This document shows, one piece after another, positions 39,355-49,666 of a stretch of 64,000 nucleotides of DNA. The stretch comes from Rhodospirillales bacterium (GTDB lineage: Bacteria > Pseudomonadota > Alphaproteobacteria > SMXQ01), in assembly GCA_018666775.1 (NCBI GenBank), contig JABIXC010000002.1, forward strand, positions 54,097 to 118,096. Direction: 5' to 3'. The notes under the pieces were generated by a model. The model saw nothing but the letters and a program-made list of their open reading frames with translations, was not told where the DNA came from and did no database searches. Both the position numbers and the translations under genes were made by a program. Positions within the stretch are counted from its first letter, which is position 1; every line of letters begins with the position of its first letter.

Positions 39355-40467
39355 CTATTTACCCTCTCCCCCTTTTGGGATCGAGAATATCTGACCTGGA
39401 AAGATTAAATCCGGGTCGCGGATTTGCGCCTTATTGGCTTTGTAAATAACCGTATATTGAATGCCCTGGCCATAACTGCGCCGGGCAATACGCCACAAGC
39501 TGTTTCCCGGCTGCACAACGACAACCTTCATATCAGGCAGATTTTCTGGTTTTTTGGCCCTTTGAAAGGGTATTTCGATGCGGCGGGCAACCTGTCCTGC
39601 ATCTCCCAATTCATCCAACCGAAGCCGGTACGTGCCGGGGGCCACAACACCCCCAGGCGAAAAGGCCCAACGCCCATCCTTGCCCCCGACAGATTTTCCC
39701 AAAGGTTTGTTATCAAGATAAAAGCGCAATTGAGCATCCGCGCTTGCCCCGCCAGCCATTTTAACACGGCCCAAATCATCGTAATCAATCACATCAATGG
39801 AAAGCCCGGCCTGATCGGCGTTGCCCCCACTGTCACCCGGAATTTGAAGAATTTTGCTTGGCGCTGGGCCACTGCCATTACCCGAATTGGGCCCGGGACC
39901 CGGAATTTTAAGGGCTAAAACACCCGATTGGCCCTCACCCATACGTCCGGCAATATCCCGGCCTTTTTCAGGCACGACCAAAATAACTTCTCCGCCAACG
40001 TCCCGGGTCTTTCCATCATCTGTCTGGATACGAAGCCGCAACCGTCGAGTGCCTGATTTAAAATGTTTTTCAGGCACAAGCACCCATTCGCCTTTCTTGT
40101 CGGCTTTGACCTTACCGACAAGGGTATCGCCATCCAGAACCCGAACCTCGGCCCCGGGCATGGCACGGCCGGCGATAACAGCATTTCCTTCCGGGCTGAC
40201 CCGAACAATATCGAAACTGCCTCTGTTATTGCGAGCCTCAATTTCTGGTGCGGAAAGCCCCGAATTGGTTTTAGGGACCTTTGGCTGTGGCACCGAAGGC
40301 TTCGACCCCGAGGGATTAGACATAGCGGCATCAATCGCGGGAGGCTGTGCCCCATCCTCATCACTGGAACCCATATAAAAATTCAGCAATAAGGCCGCCA
40401 CGAGAACAACCGCGCCGGCAATGGCACTGATGAGAGCCCTGTTCACGCTTGCAGTCCTTTCAGTCAT
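39355..40467 (-). CDS. LysM-domain protein with Ig-like repeats
   Basis: 370 residues. A membrane-spanning N-terminal helix (ALISAIAGAVVLVAALLLNFY, residues 11-31) anchors the protein. A Pro/Gly-rich linker, two bacterial Ig-like segments (VRVSPEGNAVIAGRAMPGAEV, given as two blocks around residues 88-150, and about 225-300), and a C-terminal LysM domain (VVQPGNSLWRIARRSYGQG, about 318-366) follow. LysM binds peptidoglycan, so the protein probably bridges inner membrane and wall. Proteins of this design are common in alphaproteobacteria but their specific function is not known. Confidence 0.85.
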   Translation of the reverse strand: MTERTASVNRALISAIAGAVVLVAALLLNFYMGSSDEDGAQPPAIDAAMSNPSGSKPSVPQPKVPKTNSGLSAPEIEARNNRGSFDIVRVSPEGNAVIAGRAMPGAEVRVLDGDTLVGKVKADKKGEWVLVPEKHFKSGTRRLRLRIQTDDGKTRDVGGEVILVVPEKGRDIAGRMGEGQSGVLALKIPGPGPNSGNGSGPAPSKILQIPGDSGGNADQAGLSIDVIDYDDLGRVKMAGGASADAQLRFYLDNKPLGKSVGGKDGRWAFSPGGVVAPGTYRLRLDELGDAGQVARRIEIPFQRAKKPENLPDMKVVVVQPGNSLWRIARRSYGQGIQYTVIYKANKAQIRDPDLIFPGQIFSIPKGGEGK

Positions 40468-40580
40468 GAATTGCTCCGAAACCCGGAACAGGAAAAGTGA
40501 TGAGCGGCTAGCCTAAACGCTTGCCAGGGGTGGTGCAATGCAGAGGAAAACCCCGCCCCGATGCAAGAGAATGCGCAGGG

Positions 40581-41543
40581 TCATTCCTTCGAGACATCAT
40601 TTTCAATGCTTTTCAGGCTTTTAAAGTAGATGGCAATGGCTTTTTGGTCGCGTTCAATTAAGTGTGACGTTCCATGTTCAACCACTTCGCTCATCTTTCC
40701 TTCTACAAAATCCCCATCGGGCAGCCCACCTTCTGATAATAAATCCATCATTTCAGAGTGTGACCAGCGGCCAATTCCGGTTTTCAGCGCAGGGGTAATG
40801 TTTGGTACGGATTTCCCGCCCGGGCCAATTGCTGCCCCGGCCATTGATCTGGCACGATCCAGCCCCCCCAGCATGGTGCGCGGTGTGTGGCATTCCCCAC
40901 AATGGAACAAGGCATTGGCCAAATAGGCCCCCCGGTTCCACTCGGCTGATGCGACATCGGATTTTTGGGATGCCGGCACATGAGCCGGGGGCGCATAGGG
41001 GGCTGTCACATAAGGCCCCTGTTTGAAATACAACAGTTTCCAGAACCACATTCCGGCGCGCATGTTGAATGGAAACCGAAGCGCATGGGTTTGAGACGGT
41101 TTTGATACCGGCTTCAATGAAAAAATATACGCTTTAAGGTCGGCTAAATCCCCGTCATGAATCAACGTATAGGCGGTATAGGGAAAGGCTGGATAATAGT
41201 GTTGCCCCGAAGGAGAAACCCCTTCGCGCATGGCCTTTTTAAAATCTGCATCGCTCCAGCTGCCAATGCCAAATTTTTTATCCGGGCTGATATTGGGCGC
41301 GTAAAAAACACCAAACGGGGTTTCAATTGCAGAACCGCCGCCAAGCAATGGGCCTTTATTTTTGGTATCCGTGTGGCAATTCCGGCACCCCCCTGCGGCA
41401 AACAGATAGGCCCCGCGCGCCAGGGTTTCAGAAGATGGCCCAAAAGCCAATGCATGACCGGGTACGCCCATAACAAGGACGCCCGTAACAAAGACAATTA
41501 CGAACCAGACAGCACATATATGAAAAACAAAGCGGTAAATCAT
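40581..41543 (-). CDS. Di-haem c-type cytochrome
   Basis: 320 residues with an N-terminal hydrophobic signal or anchor (residues 5-33) and two haem-binding motifs, CRNCH near residue 53 and CGECH near 217, so two cytochrome c domains. Downstream Met-containing loops are present. The layout resembles cytochrome subunits that take electrons from periplasmic or membrane dehydrogenases (alcohol, gluconate or molybdenum hydroxylase types). No dehydrogenase gene is adjacent. The second cytochrome gene lies upstream, 40 bp away. Confidence 0.88.
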   Translation of the reverse strand: MIYRFVFHICAVWFVIVFVTGVLVMGVPGHALAFGPSSETLARGAYLFAAGGCRNCHTDTKNKGPLLGGGSAIETPFGVFYAPNISPDKKFGIGSWSDADFKKAMREGVSPSGQHYYPAFPYTAYTLIHDGDLADLKAYIFSLKPVSKPSQTHALRFPFNMRAGMWFWKLLYFKQGPYVTAPYAPPAHVPASQKSDVASAEWNRGAYLANALFHCGECHTPRTMLGGLDRARSMAGAAIGPGGKSVPNITPALKTGIGRWSHSEMMDLLSEGGLPDGDFVEGKMSEVVEHGTSHLIERDQKAIAIYFKSLKSIENDVSKE

Positions 41544-41583
41544 GGAAGTAGGGCCACGAGAAACCCCGCGGCCCTTTCATCCT

Positions 41584-42105
41584 TTATTTCTTCTTTGGCT
41601 TAGGCCCACGAAATGGCTTGTGACATCCCTTGCACCCGGCCCGAACAGCCTTGACCGCAGCCTTGATGGCGCCCCCATCCCCTGCCTGGGTGACCTGGAC
41701 CATCTTGGCCGTTGCCTTGGTGAACGCTTTGGCTTTCGACTCAAACTTTGCCCAATCTGACCAAATTTCCGGCTTGGCCCGGTTTTTCATCATGTCGGAA
41801 CCAGTTCCCTTGGGAAACATGCCAAGAAATTTTTTGCCAGCAGCATGAATGGCCACCGCCTGTGCCGCGCCTTTAGGTCCAACCTTGGCCTTTTTTGCCA
41901 ATTTGCGGATTTTCTTGAACGTCTTGGACGTGGATTTCATAAGCTTTATGCGCGCCTTGACCGTATCGGCAACCGCTGCGACCTGAACCCCGGCCTGGGA
42001 CCCATAAACACCCTTTTCAGCACTGTTTGCGACTGGAGCAAATGAAACGCCCACGGCCAAAGCCGTGACCGCGACAAAAGATGTAATTGAAATCAATTTT
42101 AACAT
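41584..42105 (-). CDS. Cytochrome c'-like protein
   Basis: 173 residues with a signal peptide (cleavage after about residue 29, VANSA). The mature part is a Lys-rich helical domain with the single haem motif CKGCH near the C-terminus, as in class II cytochromes c'. The four-helix pattern and the spacing of the haem site from the end (14 residues) fit. Cytochromes c' bind NO or act in electron transfer; the role here is not shown. A basic tail KPFRGPKPKKK follows the haem site. It is upstream of and co-oriented with the di-haem cytochrome. Confidence 0.85.
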   Translation of the reverse strand: MLKLISITSFVAVTALAVGVSFAPVANSAEKGVYGSQAGVQVAAVADTVKARIKLMKSTSKTFKKIRKLAKKAKVGPKGAAQAVAIHAAGKKFLGMFPKGTGSDMMKNRAKPEIWSDWAKFESKAKAFTKATAKMVQVTQAGDGGAIKAAVKAVRAGCKGCHKPFRGPKPKKK

Positions 42106-42315
42106 TGAAGCCTCCGATAAATTTTTATGATTTTTTTTAGTATCTTAACCCTGTATTTTTAATTCCAGTGTCATAACCCCACATAGCAGTCCATCATCCA
42201 ATTATAGCGGAATCATGGCATAACCGTTTGCGATTATTATCGTATTCATCTGTTTATCACCACCAAATGTTTTCTGATTAACTGCGCATGTTGCTTACTT
42301 GGAAAGGGCCTAAAA

Positions 42316-42900
42316 ATGGCAGACATAAAATCTATATGCATCTATTGCGGCTCTTCCATGGGCAATGACCCCCGTTATAACGAAGCAGCAGACCTGCTCG
42401 GTCGTTTGATCGGCGAGGCTGGATTGGAACTGGTTTATGGTGGCGGCAAGGTCGGGCTTATGGGCACGGTCGCCGATGCGGTCCTGAAAGCTGGCGGGCG
42501 GGTAACCGGCATCATCCCCAGCAACCTTAAAAAGGTTGAACTCGCCCATGATGGGTTAAGCGAGATGATCGTCGTCGAATCCATGCATGAGCGCAAACGC
42601 ATGATGTTTGATAAATCAGATGCCTTTGTCACCCTTCCCGGTGGCCCCGGAACTCTGGATGAGACCATTGAAATCATCACCTGGCGTCAACTTCGCCTCC
42701 ATGCCAAACCCATTGTTATCGTTGATGATGGCGGTTACTGGCAGCCCCTTTTGGACCTGATGGAGCACACCATTGAAAATGGGTTCGCCCACGATGTCTT
42801 CCGCACCTTCTATACGGTGGTTTCCAGCCCTGAGGAAGTGTTGCCCGCCATTGAAGAACTCCCTGAATCCTTCCTTGAAGAACGCCCCGAACGCCTTTAG
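42316..42900 (+). CDS. LOG-family nucleoside 5'-monophosphate phosphoribohydrolase
   Basis: 194 residues with the family signatures [14 protein letters not shown] near residue 42 and PGGPGTLDE near 107, and the start [11 protein letters not shown] proteins remove ribose 5-phosphate from nucleotides such as cytokinin precursors or AMP. In bacteria the physiological substrate is often unknown. Length is normal. It lies 160 bp before icd on the same strand. Confidence 0.9.
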   Translation: MADIKSICIYCGSSMGNDPRYNEAADLLGRLIGEAGLELVYGGGKVGLMGTVADAVLKAGGRVTGIIPSNLKKVELAHDGLSEMIVVESMHERKRMMFDKSDAFVTLPGGPGTLDETIEIITWRQLRLHAKPIVIVDDGGYWQPLLDLMEHTIENGFAHDVFRTFYTVVSSPEEVLPAIEELPESFLEERPERL

Positions 42901-43060
42901 GAACAGCCAAAAGCCACGTTTTTTCAGGCATCAATCCCGGAGGGACTTGCACTCCCGGGCAGGTCTGATATCTTGCCGAATTATTTCGGGCACTGGTTGG
43001 CTGATCACGCCAACCTGCTTCTTCATTAACAACATCCAATCAGCACCGGGAGGACCCCCC

Positions 43061-44275
43061 ATGGCCAAAATTAAGGTCAAAACGCCTATCGTCGAACTTG
43101 ATGGCGACGAAATGACCAGAATCATCTGGCAGTTCATCAAAGAAAAATTGATCCTCCCCTATCTTGATGTCGACCTCAAATATTATGATCTGGGTGTCGA
43201 AAGCCGCGACGCAACTGGTGATCAAATCACCATTGATTCCGCCAAAGCCATCCAAAAATATGGCGTTGGGGTCAAATGCGCGACCATCACCCCCGATGCT
43301 GGGCGGGTGAAAGAATTTAATCTCAAGGAAATGTGGCGTTCCCCTAATGGAACCATCCGCAACATCATCGGCGGCACCGTGTTTCGCGAACCGATTTTGT
43401 GTGAAAATGTGCCGCGTCTGGTGCCGGGCTGGACTCAGCCGATTGTCATTGGACGTCATGCCTTTGGTGATCAATACCGCGCCACGGATTTCAAGGTGCC
43501 CGGCAAAGGTAAATTGACCATCAAATTTGAGCCCGAAGACGGCGGCGACATCATCGAGCGGGAAATTTTTGAATTCCCAAGCTCTGGCATTTCGCTCAGC
43601 ATGTATAATCTGGATGATTCAATCCGGGGCTTTGCCCGTTCCTGTATGGCCTATGCCTATGAACGCGGATGGCCGCTGTATTTCTCGCACAAAAGCACCA
43701 TCTTAAAGGTCTATGACGGGCGTTTCATCGAGATTTTCCAGGAAGTCTTTGATGCCGAATTCAAAGAAAAATTTGAATCAAAGAACATCGTCTATGAAGA
43801 CCGCCTGATTGACGACATGGTCGCTTGCGCCATGAAGTGGAATGGTGGCTTTGTTTGGGCCTGCAAGAACTATGATGGCGACACCCAGTCCGATCAGGTT
43901 GCGCAGGGCTTTGGCTCATTGGGCCTGATGACCAGCGTCTTGATGACGCCCGATGGCAACACCATCGAAGCCGAAGCCGCCCATGGCACGGTCACACGTC
44001 ATTACCGGGAACATCAAAAGGGCAACCAGACCTCTACCAACCCAATCGCATCCATCTTTGCGTGGACACAAGGTCTTAAATACCGGGGCAATTTCGATGA
44101 TACCCCCGATGTTGTGGCCTTCGCCGATGCGCTGGAAGCCGTCTGTATTGAAACCGTTGAATCAGGCCACATGACCAAGGATCTGGCGGTCCTGATCGGT
44201 CCTGATCAAAAATGGCTCAACACGGAAGAATTCCTCGATAAGCTGGACGAAAACCTGCGAAAGAAAATGGCCTAA
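43061..44275 (+). CDS. icd: NADP-dependent isocitrate dehydrogenase
   Basis: The ATG at 43061 ([20 protein letters not shown]) follows GGGAGGA and gives the usual 404 residues; the frame upstream is open but unrelated. Sequence blocks [29 protein letters not shown] and [16 protein letters not shown] are those of the dimeric eukaryote-like NADP enzyme used by alphaproteobacteria. It converts isocitrate to 2-oxoglutarate in the TCA cycle. A hairpin follows. Confidence 0.97.
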   Translation: MAKIKVKTPIVELDGDEMTRIIWQFIKEKLILPYLDVDLKYYDLGVESRDATGDQITIDSAKAIQKYGVGVKCATITPDAGRVKEFNLKEMWRSPNGTIRNIIGGTVFREPILCENVPRLVPGWTQPIVIGRHAFGDQYRATDFKVPGKGKLTIKFEPEDGGDIIEREIFEFPSSGISLSMYNLDDSIRGFARSCMAYAYERGWPLYFSHKSTILKVYDGRFIEIFQEVFDAEFKEKFESKNIVYEDRLIDDMVACAMKWNGGFVWACKNYDGDTQSDQVAQGFGSLGLMTSVLMTPDGNTIEAEAAHGTVTRHYREHQKGNQTSTNPIASIFAWTQGLKYRGNFDDTPDVVAFADALEAVCIETVESGHMTKDLAVLIGPDQKWLNTEEFLDKLDENLRKKMA

Positions 44276-44316
44276 AGGCAGATTTTCAACAGGAAGTATT
44301 TTTGAATATTGACTTG

Positions 44317-44341
44317 GAGGGCTCTCATTTTGAGGGCCCTC
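44317..44341. terminator. Hairpin between convergent icd and alaS
   Basis: An 11-bp stem with one wobble pair (GAGGGCTCTCA / TGAGGGCCCTC) and a 3-base T loop. A T-tract is poor on the plus strand, so it is a moderate candidate, possibly acting in both directions. Confidence 0.55.
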
Positions 44342-44364
44342 TTCGTAAGTGGGGTTTATGGGGC

Positions 44365-47013
44365 TTATTGATCCATCAACGCAGCAATGGCATCAAAGGC
44401 CCCATCGGCACCGCTGGCATCGCTGCCGCCCGCCTGGGCCATGTCGGGACGCCCGCCACCACCCTTGCCACCCAGCGCCTCTGAGCCGGCCCGAACCAGA
44501 TCAACCGCATTAAAGCGGTCCACCAAATCTTCGGTCACCCCAACAACGATAGACGCCTTGCCATCCATGGCGCTGATCACGGCATAAACGCCAGACCCCT
44601 GTTTTTTGAACGCATCGACCATGGATTTAAGGTCCTTTGCCGGAACCCCATCCAGAACCCGGGTCACCAATCGCACCCCGGCCACTTCGCGGGCATCATC
44701 GGGCTCATCACCGGCATCGCCACCCGCACCACTGGCACCGCCACTCAGGGCGAGTTTTTTGCGAAGGTCTGTCACTTCCCGTTCAAGGGCACGGCGATCA
44801 TCCAGCAATTGCTTTGCCCGGGCTGGAATATCCTGGAGGGGGCTTTTGAAAACATCTGCCGTTTGCATCAATAAATTCATATTGGCGGCGTCATAGGCAT
44901 CTGCAGCCGCACCCGCCACGGCTTCGATCCGCCTTATCCCTGCGGCCAGACCCGTTTCACTGATAATGCGAAAACCGCCGATGTCGCCGGTGCGACTGAC
45001 ATGGGTGCCGCCACATAATTCCGTGGAATACTCGCCCATGGCAACAACCCTGACTTCGTCGCCATATTTTTCACCAAACAATGCCATGGCGCCCGCATCG
45101 ACCGCTTCTTTCGGGGTCATGATGCGGGTGTGGACATCCATATTGGCCCGAATTTGTGCATTTACATCAAACACCACTTGGGCCAGTTCATCGGGTTTCA
45201 TTGGTTTGGGATGGCTGACATCAAACCGCAAACGATCAGCAGCCACCATGGAACCCTTTTGGGTCACATGATCCCCAAGATGCGCACGCAGCGCTGCATG
45301 AAGAATATGGGTGGCGGAATGGTTGGCCCGAAGCCCATTGCGCTTATTCCCATCCACCCGCAATTCGACAACATCCCCTTTGGCAAGTTTGCCCCGGGTC
45401 ACAGTTCCCATATGGACAATCATGTCGCCCAAACGTTTCTGGGTGCTTTCAACGGTAAATTCAGTGCCGTCTTTTGAAAACAAGATGCCGCAATCGCCTG
45501 ATTGCCCCCCCGATTCGCCATAAAAGGGCGTCTGGTTGGTAATGATGGCGGCGGTCTCACCTTCAGTGACATCATCTTTAAGGTCGCCATCAACCAAGAT
45601 GGCCGTGATGGCGCCTTCGGCAAATTCGGTGTCATAGCCCAGGAATTCTGTCGCGCCCAGGGTGTCACGGAGTTCAAACCACACTTCTTCGGTGGCCGCC
45701 TCACCACTGCCAGACCAGGCCGCGCGGGCGTCTGCGCGTTGGCGGTTCATGGCTTCATCGAAACCGTCTGTGTCCACACCCCGCCCTTCTGCACGCAAGG
45801 CATCCTGGGTCAGGTCGAGTGGAAAGCCGAAGGTGTCGTATAATTTAAAGGCAACATCGCCCGGCAATACGGCCCCGTCAGGCAATTTTTGGGTTTCTTC
45901 TGCCAACAGGCCAAGCCCCCGCTCCAAGGTAGTGCGGAACCGGCTTTCTTCCATTTTCAGCGTTTCTGTGATCAACGCTTCGGCGCGTTTGAGTTCCGGG
46001 AAGGCCTGACCCATTTCTGTAATCAAGGCTGGTACCAATTGGTGCAACACGGCATCGGTGCAGCCCATGATATGGGCATGGCGCACGGCGCGACGCAGAA
46101 TGCGACGCAGAACATAACCCCGGCCTTCATTGGACGGCATCACCCCATCAGCGATTAAAAAGGAAACCGAGCGCAGGTGATCGGCGATCACCCGGTGAGA
46201 CACCCCATGGGGGCCTTCTGTGGCAGTTTTGGTTACATCGGCCGAAGCCTCAATCAGGTGGCGAAACAAATCAATGTCATAATTATCATGCTTGCCCTGC
46301 AAAACCGCAGCCAGGCGTTCAAGACCCATGCCTGTATCAATGGATGGGCGAGGCAGATCACGGCGGGTATCTTTATCCACCTGTTCATATTGCATGAACA
46401 CCAGATTCCAGATTTCAATAAAGCGATCACCGTCTTCGGTAGCAGACCCCGGTGGACCACCTTCGATTTCGGCCCCGTGATCATAGAATATTTCCGAACA
46501 CGGCCCACAAGGCCCGGTTTCACCCATGGACCAGAAATTATCCGATGTTGGAATGCGGATGATGCGATCTTCGCTTAGACCCGCAATTTTCTTCCACAGG
46601 TCAAACGCCTGATCATCATCATGATAGACCGTCACCAGAAGCTTCGCCGGATCAAGGCCAAATTCCTTTACCAGTAAATGCCAGGCCTGCTCGATTGCGC
46701 GTTCCTTGAAATAATCGCCGAAGGAAAAATTGCCCAGCATTTCAAAGAACGTATGATGGCGCGCGGTAAAGCCAACGTTTTCAAGATCATTATGTTTGCC
46801 CCCGGCGCGCACACATTTTTGCGAACTGGCCGCACGAGGAATGTCCCGGGTCTCGATGCCGGTAAAGACGTTCTTGAACGGCACCATGCCCGCATTGGTA
46901 AACAACAAGGTTGGATCGTTATGGGGAACAAGGGGGCCAGAGGCGACAATTTCATGATCTTTTTCCCTGAAATAATTCAGGAATGCCGCCCTTATATCAT
47001 TGGTGCTGGTCAT
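44365..47013 (-). CDS. alaS: Alanyl-tRNA synthetase
   Basis: The ATG at 47013 ([15 protein letters not shown]) is chosen; the open frame upstream has no similarity. 882 residues contain the class II core ([30 protein letters not shown]), the editing domain with [12 protein letters not shown] and [13 protein letters not shown] supplying the zinc-binding His and Cys residues, and the C-Ala domain. It charges tRNA-Ala and hydrolyses mischarged Ser and Gly. It follows recA on the same strand, 246 bp away, with a terminator between. Confidence 0.97.
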   Translation of the reverse strand: MTSTNDIRAAFLNYFREKDHEIVASGPLVPHNDPTLLFTNAGMVPFKNVFTGIETRDIPRAASSQKCVRAGGKHNDLENVGFTARHHTFFEMLGNFSFGDYFKERAIEQAWHLLVKEFGLDPAKLLVTVYHDDDQAFDLWKKIAGLSEDRIIRIPTSDNFWSMGETGPCGPCSEIFYDHGAEIEGGPPGSATEDGDRFIEIWNLVFMQYEQVDKDTRRDLPRPSIDTGMGLERLAAVLQGKHDNYDIDLFRHLIEASADVTKTATEGPHGVSHRVIADHLRSVSFLIADGVMPSNEGRGYVLRRILRRAVRHAHIMGCTDAVLHQLVPALITEMGQAFPELKRAEALITETLKMEESRFRTTLERGLGLLAEETQKLPDGAVLPGDVAFKLYDTFGFPLDLTQDALRAEGRGVDTDGFDEAMNRQRADARAAWSGSGEAATEEVWFELRDTLGATEFLGYDTEFAEGAITAILVDGDLKDDVTEGETAAIITNQTPFYGESGGQSGDCGILFSKDGTEFTVESTQKRLGDMIVHMGTVTRGKLAKGDVVELRVDGNKRNGLRANHSATHILHAALRAHLGDHVTQKGSMVAADRLRFDVSHPKPMKPDELAQVVFDVNAQIRANMDVHTRIMTPKEAVDAGAMALFGEKYGDEVRVVAMGEYSTELCGGTHVSRTGDIGGFRIISETGLAAGIRRIEAVAGAAADAYDAANMNLLMQTADVFKSPLQDIPARAKQLLDDRRALEREVTDLRKKLALSGGASGAGGDAGDEPDDAREVAGVRLVTRVLDGVPAKDLKSMVDAFKKQGSGVYAVISAMDGKASIVVGVTEDLVDRFNAVDLVRAGSEALGGKGGGGRPDMAQAGGSDASGADGAFDAIAALMDQ

Positions 47014-47171
47014 AAACATCTCGTTCCTGTTTAAGGCCCCGGTAAGGCAACTTCCCTCCCACCGGCTCAAGCCCCTGCTTTTACAGGGTATGGCGGCAAA
47101 TTTCAAAAGCTATCCGCGCTTAAGGACTGGAAGTTTTTGATCTTTGGAAACGCTAAATATGGTTTTGGACT

Positions 47172-47205
47172 AAAAAGCCCCCGCCATTTTCATGGCAGGG
47201 GCTGA
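47172..47205 (-). terminator. Intrinsic terminator after recA
   Basis: Read on the minus strand: AGCCCC-T-GCCAT, loop GAAA, ATGGC-G-GGGGCT, then TTTTTA. A 12-position stem with one internal mismatch followed by a T run, located about 55 bp beyond the recA stop. Confidence 0.85.
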
Positions 47206-47259
47206 GATTAGGGGTAACAAACAAAGGTGGACCGGGCATTTCAGGCCCCATGTGGTCCA

Positions 47260-48366
47260 TTATTTATCGTCGTCTAAACCATCAAGGTTGTCTTCATCGT
47301 CATCTGTGTCTTTGGCTTTTGGCGATTCTTTCAGCATGGCTTCGGAGACCAGACCCGCGTTTTCACGAATAGATTGTTCCAGAGATGCTGCCATTTCCGG
47401 GTTTTCCAAAAGAAACTTTTTGGCATTTTCCCTGCCCTGTCCAATGCGGGTTTCTCCACACGAGAACCAGGTGCCGGATTTTTCAACCAGCCCGGCCTTG
47501 ACCCCAAGATCGATCAATTCACCGCGCTTTGAAATGCCTTCGCCATACATGATATCAAATTCCACGGTCTTAAACGGCGGTGCGACCTTGTTTTTCACCA
47601 CTTTGACCCGGGTTTGGTTACCAACGATGTCTTCACGATCCTTAATGGCACCGATGCGGCGAATATCAAGACGGACAGAAGAATAAAATTTCAGCGCATT
47701 TCCACCTGACGTGGTTTCGGGATTGCCAAACATCACACCGATCTTCATACGGATCTGGTTGATGAAAATCACCATACATTGTGATTTAGCGATGGAACCG
47801 GTCAATTTACGAAGGGCCTGGCTCATGAGCCGGGCCTGAAGGCCAACATGGTGATCGCCCATTTCGCCTTCTAGTTCTGCACGTGGCACCAGGGCCGCAA
47901 CTGAATCAACCACCAACACATCCACAGCACCGGAACGCACCAACGTATCGGCGATTTCAAGGGCCTGTTCCCCGGCATCGGGCTGGGAGATCAGCAATTC
48001 CCCGACATCAACCCCCAATTTTTGGGCATAGACCGGGTCAAGAGCATGTTCGGCATCCACAAAGGCGCAAGCGCCCCCATTTTTCTGGGCCTCTGCCACC
48101 ACATGAAGGGCAAGGGTTGTCTTGCCCGATGATTCAGGGCCGTAAATCTCAACCACCCGCCCCTTGGGCAAGCCGCCAATGCCAAGGGCAATGTCCAAAC
48201 CAAGAGAGCCCGTAGAGATGGCTTCAATCTCTTCGAGCGGGGTGCCTTGGCCAAGCTTCATAATTGAGCCTTTGCCAAAGTTACGTTCGATCTGGCTGAG
48301 TGCCGCCTCTAACGCTTTTTCTTTACCTGAATTTTTTTTGTCCACGAGATGCAACGCCGTCGCCAT
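47260..48366 (-). CDS. recA: Recombinase RecA
   Basis: The ATG at 48366 ([19 protein letters not shown]) follows AGGAGATTTTCTA and fits RecA; the upstream frame is unrelated. 368 residues with Walker [13 protein letters not shown] near 72, Walker [13 protein letters not shown], the L2 loop [15 protein letters not shown], and an acidic C-terminal tail ending NLDGLDDDK. It drives strand exchange and LexA autocleavage. An SOS box lies 133 bp upstream, so it is probably LexA-regulated. Confidence 0.98.
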   Translation of the reverse strand: MATALHLVDKKNSGKEKALEAALSQIERNFGKGSIMKLGQGTPLEEIEAISTGSLGLDIALGIGGLPKGRVVEIYGPESSGKTTLALHVVAEAQKNGGACAFVDAEHALDPVYAQKLGVDVGELLISQPDAGEQALEIADTLVRSGAVDVLVVDSVAALVPRAELEGEMGDHHVGLQARLMSQALRKLTGSIAKSQCMVIFINQIRMKIGVMFGNPETTSGGNALKFYSSVRLDIRRIGAIKDREDIVGNQTRVKVVKNKVAPPFKTVEFDIMYGEGISKRGELIDLGVKAGLVEKSGTWFSCGETRIGQGRENAKKFLLENPEMAASLEQSIRENAGLVSEAMLKESPKAKDTDDDEDNLDGLDDDK

Positions 48367-48498
48367 TAGAAAATCTCCTTCGTTTATTTCATATGGGCGG
48401 GGCCAACACAACTCAGCAATTTCTGAGTCCTAATTTTATTTGACCCCAGCGTGTCCCGGCCCCACGCCCCTGTTCCCTAACCTTCCGGGAATACATTT

Positions 48499-48513
48499 GT
48501 TCACATTTTGTTC
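48499..48513 (-). promoter_or_regulatory. Alphaproteobacterial LexA (SOS) box upstream of recA
   Basis: GTTC-ACATTTT-GTTC on the plus strand (GAAC-N7-GAAC in recA orientation) exactly matches the direct-repeat SOS box GTTC-N7-GTTC known for alphaproteobacterial LexA. A plausible -35 TTGTGC lies just upstream in recA orientation. Confidence 0.85.
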
Positions 48514-48626
48514 TCATGCACAAGGGGTTTTATTAAGTTGTTGAATAACAACAGATAATCAATTCATGTTCTGTTTTTATTCACGGCAATGCTTGCCTTT
48601 TTCGCCAGTATTTGGGGGGGGGCCTA

Positions 48627-48892
48627 TTACGCCAGCACGTCTTTGACTTTGCTGGCGAGTTGTTCGAGGGAGAAGGGTTTGGAGAGGAAGTGGATGCGGT
48701 CCTCGCGTTCGATTTCCTCGCGGAAATCGTCTTCAGCGTAGCCTGAAATAAAGATCACTTTCATCATCGGGTTTTGTTCGCGCACCTGGCGGATCAGGCT
48801 AGGGCCATCCAGGGTGGGTATCACCACATCGGAAACAATCAGGTCTACGGGCTCTTTGGTACTGGCCAGAACCTCCAGGGATTGTTCGGCGG
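48627..48892 (-). pseudogene. cckA: 3' remnant of a cckA-like hybrid kinase (partial receiver domain)
   Basis: The frame ending at 48627 encodes about 87 residues that match the end of the CckA receiver: LIVSDVVIPTLDGPSLIRQ with the phosphoacceptor, KVIFISGYAEDDFREE, IHFLSKPFSLEQLASKV. The first third of the receiver (strand 1, the acidic pair, helix 1) and the whole kinase are missing. Upstream of about 48892 the sequence is instead the opposite-strand end of flgH, so the gene is cut at that junction. An in-frame start inside the flgH part would give a 121-residue chimera, probably not functional. CckA controls CtrA in alphaproteobacteria. Confidence 0.85.
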
Positions 48893-49033
48893 GAAGATAT
48901 TGGTTCCAGCAACACAATTTCTTATGAAAAAATTGTTGAGGCCCGCATTGCTTACGGCGACCGAGGACGAATGTCAGACGTCCAACAGCCACGCTATGGC
49001 ACCCGAATCTTCGATATCATATATCCGTTCTAA
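48893..49033 (+). pseudogene. flgH: 3' remnant of flgH (flagellar L-ring protein)
   Basis: On the plus strand, the frame ending in TAA at 49031-49033 reads EDIGSSNTISYEKIVEAR, then IAYGDRGRMSDVQQPRYG and IFDIIYPF, the conserved C-terminus of alphaproteobacterial FlgH (about 47 of roughly 230 residues). There is no start, signal peptide or lipobox. It begins abruptly at the junction with the cckA remnant. The downstream hairpin terminator survives. FlgH forms the outer-membrane bushing of the flagellar rod. Confidence 0.82.
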
Positions 49034-49052
49034 TACGTAACGAGCGCAACTG

Positions 49053-49083
49053 AAAAGGCCGGGGCAAAAACCCCGGCCTTTTT
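49053..49083. terminator. Bidirectional intrinsic terminator (flgH remnant / dksA)
   Basis: AAAAGGCCGGGG, loop CAAAAA, CCCCGGCCTTTTT: a perfect GC-rich stem with A and T runs on both sides, between two convergent 3' ends. Confidence 0.9.
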
Positions 49084-49119
49084 CATGTAATCTTCAAGAA
49101 TTGGCATCAGAAACTGGGT

Positions 49120-49536
49120 CTAGTCATCCCTGTGTGTTCTTTCCAGGCGCTCATGGCGTTCCTGGGCCTCTATGGAAAGAGTGGCAATCGGCCGCGCTTC
49201 CAGACGCTTCAGGCTTATGGGTTCATCCGTTTCTTCACAATAACCGTAAGTACCCTCTTCAATACGATTCAAGGCATCATCAATTTTGGATATCAGCTTG
49301 CGGGCACGATCCCTAGTCCTGAGTTCAAGCGAACGATCAGTCTCCAAAGAAGCACGGTCTGCAATATCCGCCTCTTGAAACCCACCTTCCTGGAGGTGTT
49401 GCAACGTTTCCGAAGTTTCACTCAGAATGTCTTCTCGCCAAGAAAGAAGTTTCTTTCTAAAATATTCTTTTTGCTTGGCATTCATGAACGACTCATCTTC
49501 AGATGGCCGATAATTACGCGGAAGCTTTACAGGCAT
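49120..49536 (-). CDS. dksA: DksA/TraR family transcription factor
   Basis: 138 residues from the ATG at 49536 (MPVKLPRNYRPSEDESF); a shorter start at 49485 is possible. The coiled-coil FRKKLLSWREDILSETSE and the C-terminal LKRLEARPIATLSIEAQERHE match DksA. The zinc finger keeps only one Cys (YGYCEETDEPIS), as in other alphaproteobacterial copies, so zinc binding is doubtful. DksA binds RNA polymerase and, with ppGpp, adjusts transcription. It lies between the flgH remnant and fliX, the usual flagellar-locus position, and appears intact. Confidence 0.92.
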   Translation of the reverse strand: MPVKLPRNYRPSEDESFMNAKQKEYFRKKLLSWREDILSETSETLQHLQEGGFQEADIADRASLETDRSLELRTRDRARKLISKIDDALNRIEEGTYGYCEETDEPISLKRLEARPIATLSIEAQERHERLERTHRDD

Positions 49537-49666
49537 TTGGAATCCCACCCACGATAGACGAACAGACGAAATGGCGCGGAGTATATAAAATACAATGGCC
49601 CTTCCGCAAGCCCGGTTTTTTAAAAAATTTTTATTTAATTTCAAGTAGTTATTTAGGGGGGTGCTC

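Noticed and set aside
42773..43060. Upstream extension of the icd frame
   Set aside because: It overlaps the LOG-family gene and has no ICDH similarity; a good ribosome-binding site precedes 43061.
48627..48992. Intact 121-residue response regulator
   Set aside because: Its first 33 residues are antisense to the flgH remnant and the receiver lacks its first strand and acidic pair, so it is better described as a cckA remnant.
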